From: Opitutus sp. GAS368
GTDB taxonomy: Bacteria; Verrucomicrobiota; Verrucomicrobiia; Opitutales; Opitutaceae
Assembly (NCBI GenBank): GCA_945903465.1
Contig: CAMDOF010000003.1
Coordinates: 1-64,000, forward strand
DNA: 64,000 nt
Direction of reading: 5' to 3'
Both the position numbers and the translations under genes were made by a program. The notes beneath the pieces were generated by a model, which was not told the DNA's origin, made no database searches, and saw nothing but the letters and a program-made list of their open reading frames with translations. This document shows positions 45,233 to 53,304 of the stretch, in pieces; the stretch's first letter is position 1, and every line of letters starts with the position of its first letter.

Positions 45233-45860
45233 CGGCTCGGGCAAGTTTTTCGACGACGATCTCCCAGGAATAAATATCCACGAGCGGATTTTCGTGCAGC
45301 ACGCGGTGGCCCACGGCGAGACGGGCGAGCTCCCGCTTCACGAAAGCGAGCGAGAAATCGGCATGCACGTGGTGCGTGTTGTAGGGCTGGCCGGTAGCGG
45401 CGCAGTGCTGGCGGTAAACCGGCTCGTCGGGACAAAAAATGATCAACCGTCCGCCGGGTTTGAGCACGCGCAGCCATTCGCCGAGGATCGGCGCGACGTC
45501 GACGAAGTCCTCCAGCAGGTGGGAGCTGAAAATGAAATCGAGCGTGCCGTCGGCGAACCAGACGAGCTTCGTCGCATCGCCGCCGAGTTGCACGGGTCGG
45601 CTGCCGACTCCGGAATACGGCCGTGGCATGTCCATGCCGATGGCGTGCGGCACGATCGGATCCCCGCCAAATCCGAGGTCGAGGCCGTAGCCGGTGCAAT
45701 ACGGCGCGAGGCGCGCCCGGCACTTCGAGGTTTCGCTCGGCCACTGGATCTGAGTGAGCCGAGTGAGCCGGTGGTAGAGACGGCGGCCGGCAATCTCGAG
45801 CCCGAGCACGCGTGTGGCGTTGCGCAGCGCGCGGATGGCGGGGTTGGGATTTTCAGACAT
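45225..45860 (-). CDS. Class I SAM methyltransferase
   Basis: The 211-residue product has GYGLDLGFGGDPIVPHAIGM as SAM motif I, then GTLDFIFSSHLLEDFVDVAP and RVLKPGGRLIIFCPDE, typical of the Methyltransf_11-like class. The likely substrate is a sugar or lipid of the same cluster. It overlaps the next GT9 by 8 bases and lies 70 bases after the broken methyltransferase. Start ATG 45860 is supported by the short N-terminal helix before motif I. Confidence 0.8.
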   Translation of the reverse strand: MSENPNPAIRALRNATRVLGLEIAGRRLYHRLTRLTQIQWPSETSKCRARLAPYCTGYGLDLGFGGDPIVPHAIGMDMPRPYSGVGSRPVQLGGDATKLVWFADGTLDFIFSSHLLEDFVDVAPILGEWLRVLKPGGRLIIFCPDEPVYRQHCAATGQPYNTHHVHADFSLAFVKRELARLAVGHRVLHENPLVDIYSWEIVVEKLARADA

Positions 45861-45930
45861 GGGGATCAGTGTGATTGGTGGAATTTAAAATAAGCAGACT
45901 CCCATTAAGGGCTTAGTTAAAAATGCCGGG

Positions 45931-46731
45931 CTATCGGACCTCCCGAATTCTCCCGATGAAGAGCGAGTCGATCATCACCTCTTCTGAGAAAAGGAAATAG
46001 CGTTTGAGGATCGCGGAAGTGCCGGCATCCGAGTCATGGCATGCGAGAAGTGAATTCGGTTGCAGGAATCGCTTGAGGTCTGGACCGTTGCGGGCGGTCT
46101 CGACTTCGCCGTGCATGGCGTCGCAGAAGACGAGGTCAAAAGGCTTCGACGGCGCGCACCGAAAGTCTCCCACGCGCAGTTCGACCTGATCGCGCACGTT
46201 GGCTTCCCTTAAGTTCGTCTCGAGTTGTCCGAGGATGCCGCCGGGGCGGCTGATCACGGGCTTGATGCCGAGTTCGAATTACCAGACCGGACAGTCGCCC
46301 ATCGATACCAGATGGTTTGCGGGATAAAAGAAACCAACCCACCCGGGCTTGGTTTCGCGAAAATTCTCCGGGGTCGGAGCGAGTTCGCAGGACAACAAGG
46401 AAGTTGGATTGCCGCCGTCAATCAATCCTCGGGCCAAACAAATAGTCGAGCGGCCAAGCCATGCGCCGATTTCCATTGAGGAACCGGCGGTCATGCGCGC
46501 GAGCACGTAGAGCGCGGTGGCCTCATCATCGCTCAACCAGCCCTCCACGGAGACGGCGGGGCGTTGAAAACACACCCGCGGCAAAGCCGCTGGCACCGCG
46601 GCGAGGTCGTGGAGCTGACGGTAATCGGGCGCCGGCAGCAGCCTTAGGGCGCTGCGACGAAAGGTGTCATAAAGCCGGAACCAGCGAGGATGATTGCGCA
46701 GTGCTGATTTTAGATTTGGAAGATTGAGCAC
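45931..46731 (-). pseudogene. SAM methyltransferase interrupted by an in-frame TAA
   Basis: Two stretches in the same frame read as one class I methyltransferase. The 5' part (GTG start at 46731, 150 residues) holds GSSMEIGAWLGRSTICLARG as SAM motif I and ends CPVW-stop with TAA at 46281-46279. Immediately after, in the same frame, FELGIKPVISRPGGILGQLE leads to QVELRVGDFRCAP and DLVFCDAMHGEVETA, ending at 45931. Joined, this is about 266 residues, the usual length of this family. A single base change (for example CAA, GAA, AAA or TAC/TAT to TAA) would restore it. It is either a nonsense pseudogene, a readthrough case or a sequencing error. An internal start at GTG 46257 would give only a short fragment. 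Confidence 0.75.
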
Positions 46732-47023
46732 CCGAGGAGAAGGGAAAGTAAGCGGAGGAAAGATTCGTCCGCCGCGATGGCGGAGAGGTTTGAACGCGCT
46801 TGGCGCGCCCGGCGACGTGGTGGTGATTTTACTGCCGGCGGGATTTCGATCTTCAAGGATCAGTGGAGGAGATGACCGTGGCGGAGATGATCACAAAGCG
46901 GGTATATTGCTGATTTGAGATGATCGAAAGGGGGGGGCTCTCAAGTTCAGCAGGGGCTTCTGCTACGCGGCCGGCAGGTTTTTTTATAATCGCTGAAAGA
47001 CCAAGGGGTCTTTTTACCTGCCA
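46732..47023. other. Gene-poor gap between two damaged genes
   Basis: About 290 bases with no recognised gene lie between the stop-interrupted methyltransferase and the frameshifted FkbM-like gene. The stretch at 46900-46995 is AT-rich compared with the cluster and has short homopolymers. A weak hairpin is near 46996-47013. The gap is one of the longest inside the otherwise gap-free operon. Confidence 0.5.
46996..47013. terminator. Possible weak hairpin terminator
   Basis: AAAGACC (46996-47002) pairs exactly with GGTCTTT (47007-47013) around a 4-nt loop. On the plus strand it is followed by TT, and on the minus strand by a short GC stretch then A/T-rich sequence, so neither side gives a good T-run. 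If active on the minus strand it would reduce transcription after the FkbM-like gene. Confidence 0.3.
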
Positions 47024-47900
47024 TTAGGTTTCTACCGGTGGGAGCGCGCGATCCAGAAGCGAACGCCGATGGCCCAGTATATGAAGGTACGAATAGCGGG
47101 GTGGCTCATAATGGGTTTCGGCATCGAACGGGCCGGTGAAGTGGGCGCCGACAAGATCATTGCGAACGAAGAACGCGTTCGCGCCGATGATTTCGCAGTG
47201 AATGAGCGTGTAGCCGAGCCGTCGTCCGAGGCGTTCGAGGGCCTTGAGGCTGGCGCCGAAGTTAATGGTGCCGTCCCATACTCGGTCGGCCACGTAGGTG
47301 ACCTGCCAATCAACTGAGGGCGGCAGCGAAGCGTTGTATTCGATAACCACGACGCGAGCCTGCCAAGCGGCCAGAGCCTCCCACAGGTAGAAGGTGTTCT
47401 GGTCGATATCGAGCGAGCAGAGATCAACATCGCGAGGCACCGCTAATTGAGTAAACAGTTCGGCAATATTTTCGCTGGTGGTGAACGCTTTGAGAAAGCG
47501 CACGTTCGTTGGTGATGCGGATGGCAAAGGCTCGGCGTCGATCCAAGCGCCACTCCAACCCAAGCTGTGCAGGAAAGCGGTGTTGTTCTCAATGCCATCG
47601 CCAACCCCGACCTCGGCAAAGGTACGCCGGCCTTCGCCGGATCCGGCGAAAAATTTCCACGAGCACCCCATCCTCACCATTCTGGGAACACACTTGGTGC
47701 TCGAAGCGATGGAGGCAGAGGGGACCCTCGCGGGCGGATTTTTCGGCACGCAGCTGGTCGCAATAATCGCGACAGTGGAGCGCGCGGAGACTTTGCAGTT
47801 CGTCTCGAAGGGTATTCCTGACCGATGCGGTTTGAACCAAAATACGATCGAGTTCCCGGATAATGGGGAGGCGATGATACCACGAAAAAAATACGCTCAT
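47024..47900 (-). pseudogene. FkbM-like methyltransferase-type gene with a one-base frameshift
   Basis: The N-terminal frame starts at ATG 47900 (MSVFFSWYHRLPIIRELDRI) and reaches CSQNGEDGVLVEIFRRI before running into RRRPAY and a stop at 47589. The other frame picks up at GEGRRTFAEVGVGDGIENNT and runs to 47024. The two match parts of one protein: the QNGEDG motif and VGVGDGIENNT belong together in FkbM-like proteins. The join fits if one C is removed from ATCCGGCGAAGG near 47640-47645, giving IFRRIGEGRRTF. A run of five Ts nearby is a less likely slip site. The complete product would have about 290 residues. It could be a real pseudogene or a base-call error. Confidence 0.75.
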
Positions 47901-47965
47901 GTTACTTTAGGATCCTATTAGCTCGGCAACTCAGGTGGCTCTTGAGCGCAACGTCGATTTCGGAA

Positions 47966-49213
47966 CTAGACGCCATGGGCAGAAACGATGGTGAAGCGCG
48001 CAGCCTCCCGCACGAGGCCCGACATGCGATCGGCATCGGGCCAGCGGGCATCGTAGACCGGCAAAATCTCAAACGAGCACACGTTGATCAAATGATCCTC
48101 GGAGGCGACCTGACTGCGAATGCCGAGATGCGCGTAATAGGTACCCGGAGCGAAATTTAATCGTGGACATTCGATGCGCACGCCGGCCCGACCGGGGTAA
48201 AAAGGGCCGGGGTGAGCACTCCACCCGCTGACGGTAGAAAACACTTCCTGACCCATGCGGTCGAGAAGGCAGAGGCTGAATTCGAGCGTAGGAAATGCGG
48301 ATACAAGCTCCACTCCTACGTCGAAGGTAGGCGGCGTTGCGAAGGGCAGTTTCCAACCGGCCGGGTCAGTAGCATTAAGCAGGCGCACGCTGGCGAGGCG
48401 GGCGTGGCCGCGGTAGGCGTGGGCCCGTGGACGGTCGGCCAGTGCTTGGATAAGAGGTTGCTGGGCCTCGGTGTGGAAGTAACGCGTAACCACATCGGCC
48501 GGCTTGCCCTCGTCGATCAACCGGCCTTGGTCGAAGCGGAGGCAGCGGCTGCAAAACTGCGCGATGGCGTTGAATTGGTGGGAGACGAAAAGGATCGTGC
48601 GACCGCTCGCCGCGTCATTGCGCATGCGGCTGAGGCATTTTTGCTGAAACTGCGCGTCGCCGACCGCAAGCACCTCGTCGACGATCAGAATCTCTGGATC
48701 GAGGTGGGCGGCGACGGCAAAGGCCAGCCGCACATACATGCCGCTGGAGTACCGCTTCACCGGAGTATCGATGAATTGATCGACCTCGGCGAAAGCGACG
48801 ATTTCATCGAATTTTTTCCGCACCTCCGAGCGCGTCATCCCGAGGATGGCACCGTTCAAGAAAATGTTTTCTCGCCCGGTGAGTTCGGGATGAAAGCCGG
48901 TACCCACTTCCAGAAGTGAGGCGACGCGGCCGCGCAGGACGGCGCGGCCACTCGTCGGCTCGGTGATGCGTGAAAGGATTTTTAAGAGCGTGGATTTACC
49001 GGCACCGTTGCGACCGATGACTCCGACGACTTCGCCAGGCTGCACATCGAACGAGACCTCGCGCAGCGCCCAGAACTCACGGGAATCGGGGTTCGGCCTG
49101 CCGCGCAGGCGGTCCCAATGACGGGAGAATTCCGCCCGCAGCGAGGTGGCGCCGATCGCACCAAGTTGGTAGCGCTTACTCAGGCCGCGGACTTCGATGA
49201 TCGGGCGGCTCAT
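47966..49213 (-). CDS. wzt: Wzt-type ABC transporter ATP-binding protein with C-terminal carbohydrate-recognition domain
   Basis: The 415-residue product has the ATPase core at 1-250: Walker A GRNGAGKST at 67-75, signature YSSGM at 155-159, Walker B ILIVDE at 175-180, and VSHQ as the H-loop. The extra C-terminal domain (about 275-415) contains VELVSAFPTLEFSLCLLDRM and LNFAPGTYYAHLGIRSQ, the beta-sandwich seen in Wzt proteins that recognise a terminal modification of the O-antigen before export. With Wzm it should pump finished polysaccharide across the inner membrane. Start ATG 49213 overlaps the Wzm stop by ATGA. Which polymer feature is read cannot be told. Confidence 0.9.
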   Translation of the reverse strand: MSRPIIEVRGLSKRYQLGAIGATSLRAEFSRHWDRLRGRPNPDSREFWALREVSFDVQPGEVVGVIGRNGAGKSTLLKILSRITEPTSGRAVLRGRVASLLEVGTGFHPELTGRENIFLNGAILGMTRSEVRKKFDEIVAFAEVDQFIDTPVKRYSSGMYVRLAFAVAAHLDPEILIVDEVLAVGDAQFQQKCLSRMRNDAASGRTILFVSHQFNAIAQFCSRCLRFDQGRLIDEGKPADVVTRYFHTEAQQPLIQALADRPRAHAYRGHARLASVRLLNATDPAGWKLPFATPPTFDVGVELVSAFPTLEFSLCLLDRMGQEVFSTVSGWSAHPGPFYPGRAGVRIECPRLNFAPGTYYAHLGIRSQVASEDHLINVCSFEILPVYDARWPDADRMSGLVREAARFTIVSAHGV

Positions 49214-50076
49214 GCGACGTCGATGAAATTTTTCTCGGCGCGTTGGAAAACCAAAATCCCGGTGACGAGTGCGACGAAGGTCGCGCCGATGGAGACGAGG
49301 ATGAGCGAGACGTTTAGCCAGCCGGTGCCGAGCAAGAAGTAGCGGAAGCATTCCACGGGCATGGTCACGGGGTTGAGCGCGACATACCGGTGCCACTGCG
49401 GTGGGACCTTCGCCAGTGGTAGGATGACCGGGGTCAAATACATCCAAAGCTGGATGAGAAATCCGGAGAGGATGCCAAAATCACGAAATTTCGAAGTGAG
49501 CGCAGCGAGCCAAAGGCCGATGCCGAGACTAAATGCCGCCAGTTGCAGGAGAACCAAGGGCACAAAGACGATGGCCTGCCAACGCGGCGCGCACGTGGTG
49601 TTGGGGTGACTCGCTTGGTAAAACGCGAGGATCGTCAGAAAGGAGACGAGTTGAATTGCGAAGGAGACGAGGTTGGCGATCACCCCCGCCAGCGGAACGA
49701 TCAGGCGCGGAAAGTAGATTTTGCCAAAGAGGCCGGCGTTGGCTGCGAGCGTGCTCGAGGTTGAGTGGAAACACTGGCAGAAATAATTCCAGGCGAGCAG
49801 TCCGCAGAGGTAGAAAAGGGTTGGCGGCAGACCGTCGGTGGGGAGTTCGGCGACCTGACTGAAGACCACGGTGAAGATCAGGGTGGTGAGGAGAGGTTGA
49901 AAAATATGCCAGAGTGGGCCGAGGATAGTTTGTTTGTAGCGGGTGACGAAATCGCGCCAAACCAGCAGGACGAGCAAGTCGCGGTAGGCCCAGAGATCCT
50001 GCCAGTTGGCAAAGCGCCAGCCGTGCGTTGCCTGAATGACGGTTTCCCGCGGGGGCGTGGTGGCTTCGTTACTCAT
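49210..50076 (-). CDS. wzm: Wzm-type ABC-2 permease for polysaccharide export
   Basis: The 288-residue product has six membrane helices and the ABC-2 pattern: LWAYRDLLVLLVWRDFVTRY, then KQTILGPLWHIFQPLLTTL and FSQVAELPTDGLPPTLFYLC. The C-terminal half has WMYLTPVILPLAKVPPQWH, a typical Wzm end. It pairs with the ATP-binding protein next to it (ATGA overlap) to form an inner-membrane exporter for O-antigen or capsule-like polymers. Its own start overlaps the AsnB-GT4 stop by ATGA, so exporter and fusion protein are translationally coupled. Confidence 0.9.
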   Translation of the reverse strand: MSNEATTPPRETVIQATHGWRFANWQDLWAYRDLLVLLVWRDFVTRYKQTILGPLWHIFQPLLTTLIFTVVFSQVAELPTDGLPPTLFYLCGLLAWNYFCQCFHSTSSTLAANAGLFGKIYFPRLIVPLAGVIANLVSFAIQLVSFLTILAFYQASHPNTTCAPRWQAIVFVPLVLLQLAAFSLGIGLWLAALTSKFRDFGILSGFLIQLWMYLTPVILPLAKVPPQWHRYVALNPVTMPVECFRYFLLGTGWLNVSLILVSIGATFVALVTGILVFQRAEKNFIDVA

Positions 50077-53000
50077 CTTTCGAGGATTCGCCTCAGGTTG
50101 TCTTTAAAATAAGGATACGAGAAATGCCTGGCTCGGGCGAGAATCGCGGCCTGATCCCACGGACGTTGCAGCGCGGCGATGGCGGCGGCGGCGATGGCGG
50201 GGACATCCCCAAATTCGACAAGGACGCCGGTCTCTTTGGTGATGACTTCAGGCACCCCGCCCGCGTGGGCCCCGAGGCAAGGCCGGCCCTGCGACATCGC
50301 CTCCAAGAATACCAACCCGAAACCCTCGCGCTGGCTGGGGAGAGCGAATAGGCGGCAGCCAGCGAGGGCGGTTTGCAGTGTTTGATCGTCGACGTAACCG
50401 GTGAACTCGACCGCGTGACCGAGTCCCAGTTTATCCCGACGGGCTTGGAGTTGCGGAAGATCGTCCCCGTGGCCGATCACGCGGAGTCGGGCGGTGGGAA
50501 TCACCGCGCGGATGGCCGGCAGGGCTGCCAACAGGTGGTGCACGCCTTTGTAGTCGTCCGCGCGGGTGAGGCGGGTGACGCAGAGAATTTCAGGGGGACA
50601 CTCCGCGAGTGGTCGGCCGGTGGAAAGAGCGAAACGCGGGTCGAGGGCGTTGGGGAGGACCGCGGCGCGGTTGGCTGGAAGCGGGCAATGGTACAGGAGT
50701 TGGCGGCGGGTGTAGTCGCTGACGCAAAGGATGGTGGTGGCCCCGCGCAAGGCGATACGCTCTCCGAGGCTGAAGGGGCGCCACACTTCGATACCATGAG
50801 CGACGAGATGATAGCGGAGGTGCGGATACCGTCGTTGGGCGATCCAGGCTGCCGGCAACATAAAGACATGCCCGCAAATGAGGTCGGTGCATTCCCGGCT
50901 GAGCCGCAAGGTTTCGAACAGGAACCGGAGCTTATGGCGGCCGCATGCTTTTGCGACCACAGGCGCGCCCGTGGCAAGTGCCGCCAGCCGGATCGGGTCG
51001 AGTTGGGTATCGTTCAAAACGACGAGTCCCACGGGTGTGGCCGGGTGCTGTCGTTCGCTGAGAGCGCGCAGGTAAAGGTGGAGAATGCGCGCAATACCGC
51101 CAGCGTTGGAAAAAAATTCTGGTGCCAGCAGTAAGGTGCGACGAGTGGGTGGCGCGGGTTGATCCGCGGGTGCTCGGGTGCTCGCGAGCGTGGGCGGGCT
51201 GGTTAGGAGAAGGGCCTGACGGGGTGCGATGGTCTGGTCAGGAATTCGGGGTGCGGTGCGGTGGGCGAACCCGATGAGCACGGCGACGCTCCAGACGCGC
51301 GACCACGCCCGGGGGTCTGGTTGGTTGAGGAAATTATCCCAGAGCTGCCGCGTGGCGGCCGGGTCGAGCAGACCGGTGCGGGCGATGCTCGCCTCCGAGA
51401 ATATCTCTTCCAGAAACGGGCGAAGTTCCCGCTTCATCCATAAAGCCAACGGCAGTGTAAACCCTTGTTTTCGCCGATTAATCACCGTCGCGGGCACGAC
51501 ATCGCGGAGGGCATCGGCGAGGGCGGACTTGGTTTGTTGGGGATGGCCTCGGAACGCCGCGGATTGTTGGCGCAACCATTCGATCAAGGGGCGGTCGACG
51601 AGCGGCACGCGTATTTCCAATGAATGCCGCATGCCCATCACATCGGTATCCCGCAGCAGAACATCCGCCATGTACGTGCGCATCTCCCAGGCGCTGACGA
51701 CCTCAAATTCGGCGCTGGCGGCGCTGAGCTCGGCGGCGAGCGTGGTTAATTCAGGATGAAAGGGCGAGCGCGGACCGAGGGCTGCGGCGACATCGGGAGC
51801 GAGGAGCCCGCGACCGTTCTGGGTGGAGAAGACCCGTCGTTGCAGCGCGCTGACTTCGTGGAGGTTGTGCGCGTGTTGCAAGACGTCGGCGAGCTTCCGG
51901 CGGCGGGTATCGCCGCGTTGCCACCGCGCGATGAGGGCGGCGCGAGCGCGGTGGGGAAGAGCTCGCCAAAGGGGCAGGCCGCGCGCGAGCCGAGGCGTGT
52001 CACGAAAGGTTGGATACCCACCGAATAATTCGTCTCCACCCAGTCCGGATAGGGCGACGGTCACGCCGCCAGCGCGGGCGGCTTGGCTCGCGTAATAGGT
52101 GTTGATCCCGTCCCCAGTGGGTTGGTCGAAGGTTGCGAATAATGTCTCAATGTCGGCGGCGACCTGCGCCCCGGTGATGACGGTGGTGTGATGCTGGGTG
52201 CCGAGGAGATCTGCGGAGGTGGCGGCGGCGGTTCCCTCTGAAAATCCGGGTTCATCAAAATCGATGGAGAAGGTGCGCAACGGGCCGGCGCCGACTGCGT
52301 TCATCAACCCGACGACGCCGGCTGAATCTAGGCCGCCAGACAGGAACGCGCCGACTGGGACGTCAGCCGCGACGTGGGCGCGAACGGAGTCTTCCAGCTT
52401 TATGCGCAGGTGCCGGATGAATTCGCTGCGCGTCCGGTAGACTTCGCCGGTGAGGCGGGGGGGCGGTTGGCTCCAGGCGCGCGTCAGTTCCAGTTGACCG
52501 AGTCGGAACCGAGCGGATTCGCCGGGTCGCAAGCTGGTGATACCTTGATAGATGGTCCGTGGGGCGGGCACGGCGAGCCAGCCCAGATACTCCTCCACGG
52601 CGATGGGATCGATCGCGGGTGAGAACGTGCCTGAAGCGATGAGGGCATTGATCTCTGATGCGAAGAGCAGCCGCTCGCCGGTGTGTCGCAGATAAAGGGG
52701 CTTGATGCCGAGGGGATCGCGGGCGAGGTGGAGCGTTTGTTCCTGTCGATCCCAGATGGCGAAGGCGAACATGCCGCGGAGGCGCTTTAGGCAGGTCTCT
52801 CCCCACCGGGCAAAGGCCGCGAGGAGGACCTCGGTGTCGCCGTCGCTCCGAAACTGCCACTGGGGGCCGGCTAACTCCTTCCGGAGTTCGCGGAAATTAT
52901 AGATTGCACCGTTGAAAACGAGGGTGAAGCGCCCGTCGGGCGAGTGCATCGGCTGCTGCCCGCGCGCGGGGTCGAAAACCGCTAGCCGCCGCATGCCGAC

Positions 53001-53135
53001 GGTAGCATCGCCAAGGGTAGCCATACCCTGATCGTCGGGTCCGCGATGGACCATGGACGCGCACATCGCCGCCACCGCTTTTTGGCGGTGCTGGGGCGGT
53101 GTTTGCGGGTCGACTAACCCTGCGATGCCACACAT
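50073..53135 (-). CDS. Asparagine synthetase (glutamine-hydrolysing) fused to GT4 glycosyltransferase
   Basis: This 1020-residue protein heads the cluster and has three parts. Residues 1-210 are a class II glutamine amidotransferase with the catalytic Cys2 (MCGIAG) and HRGPDDQG. Residues of about 230-625 are an asparagine-synthetase ATP domain with SGGLDS at 266-271 and LGGDELFGGYPTF. A Pro/Thr-rich linker (626-665) joins to a GT4 enzyme at 666-1020 with FFSNAGGIARILHLYLRALS and FALPSQREGFGLVFLEAM. The first two parts match AsnB-type enzymes that, in sugar clusters, amidate carboxylates of uronic acids or act on unknown substrates. Fusion to a sugar transferase suggests amidation coupled to chain growth (inference). 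ATG 53135 has no clear ribosome site. Confidence 0.9.
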   Translation of the reverse strand: MCGIAGLVDPQTPPQHRQKAVAAMCASMVHRGPDDQGMATLGDATVGMRRLAVFDPARGQQPMHSPDGRFTLVFNGAIYNFRELRKELAGPQWQFRSDGDTEVLLAAFARWGETCLKRLRGMFAFAIWDRQEQTLHLARDPLGIKPLYLRHTGERLLFASEINALIASGTFSPAIDPIAVEEYLGWLAVPAPRTIYQGITSLRPGESARFRLGQLELTRAWSQPPPRLTGEVYRTRSEFIRHLRIKLEDSVRAHVAADVPVGAFLSGGLDSAGVVGLMNAVGAGPLRTFSIDFDEPGFSEGTAAATSADLLGTQHHTTVITGAQVAADIETLFATFDQPTGDGINTYYASQAARAGGVTVALSGLGGDELFGGYPTFRDTPRLARGLPLWRALPHRARAALIARWQRGDTRRRKLADVLQHAHNLHEVSALQRRVFSTQNGRGLLAPDVAAALGPRSPFHPELTTLAAELSAASAEFEVVSAWEMRTYMADVLLRDTDVMGMRHSLEIRVPLVDRPLIEWLRQQSAAFRGHPQQTKSALADALRDVVPATVINRRKQGFTLPLALWMKRELRPFLEEIFSEASIARTGLLDPAATRQLWDNFLNQPDPRAWSRVWSVAVLIGFAHRTAPRIPDQTIAPRQALLLTSPPTLASTRAPADQPAPPTRRTLLLAPEFFSNAGGIARILHLYLRALSERQHPATPVGLVVLNDTQLDPIRLAALATGAPVVAKACGRHKLRFLFETLRLSRECTDLICGHVFMLPAAWIAQRRYPHLRYHLVAHGIEVWRPFSLGERIALRGATTILCVSDYTRRQLLYHCPLPANRAAVLPNALDPRFALSTGRPLAECPPEILCVTRLTRADDYKGVHHLLAALPAIRAVIPTARLRVIGHGDDLPQLQARRDKLGLGHAVEFTGYVDDQTLQTALAGCRLFALPSQREGFGLVFLEAMSQGRPCLGAHAGGVPEVITKETGVLVEFGDVPAIAAAAIAALQRPWDQAAILARARHFSYPYFKDNLRRILER

Positions 53136-53304
53136 GTTTAAGTTAGGTTACTGACGGGGTCGTCCATAGCTTCGCCCCGTCGCTTCCGCACGTGAGTCAA
53201 GCCGACTCCGTTGAGGAAATCCTTCCAATTAGTTATGGGTAAAATACCCTATGCATGGAAAGCTAAATGTCATCCAGTCGAGCCGTGGCTATTTAAGGAT
53301 TGTT
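53136..53304 (-). promoter_or_regulatory. Leader and probable promoter region of the polysaccharide operon
   Basis: The 169 bases between the DJ-1 gene stop and the first operon gene are AT-rich from about 53215 to 53300. On the minus strand, TTGACT at 53200-53195 could be a -35 box, but no good -10 box lies at the right spacing. A 7-bp hairpin (53153-53159 with 53175-53181, GACGGGG/CCCCGTC) lies 18 bases upstream of the start codon and could affect translation or transcription of the whole run. No JUMPstart-like element was seen. The main operon promoter could also lie upstream of the DJ-1 gene. Confidence 0.3.

Noticed and set aside
46257-46731. Selenocysteine or pyrrolysine explanation for the interrupted methyltransferase
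   Set aside because: The codon is TAA, not TGA or TAG, and no stem-loop element was evident; nonsense mutation or error is simpler.
47630-47660. Programmed frameshift in the FkbM-like gene
   Set aside because: The AAATTTT run is not aligned as a canonical slippery heptamer in the zero frame and the rejoined product fits best if one C of ATCC is removed, which indicates a mutation or error.
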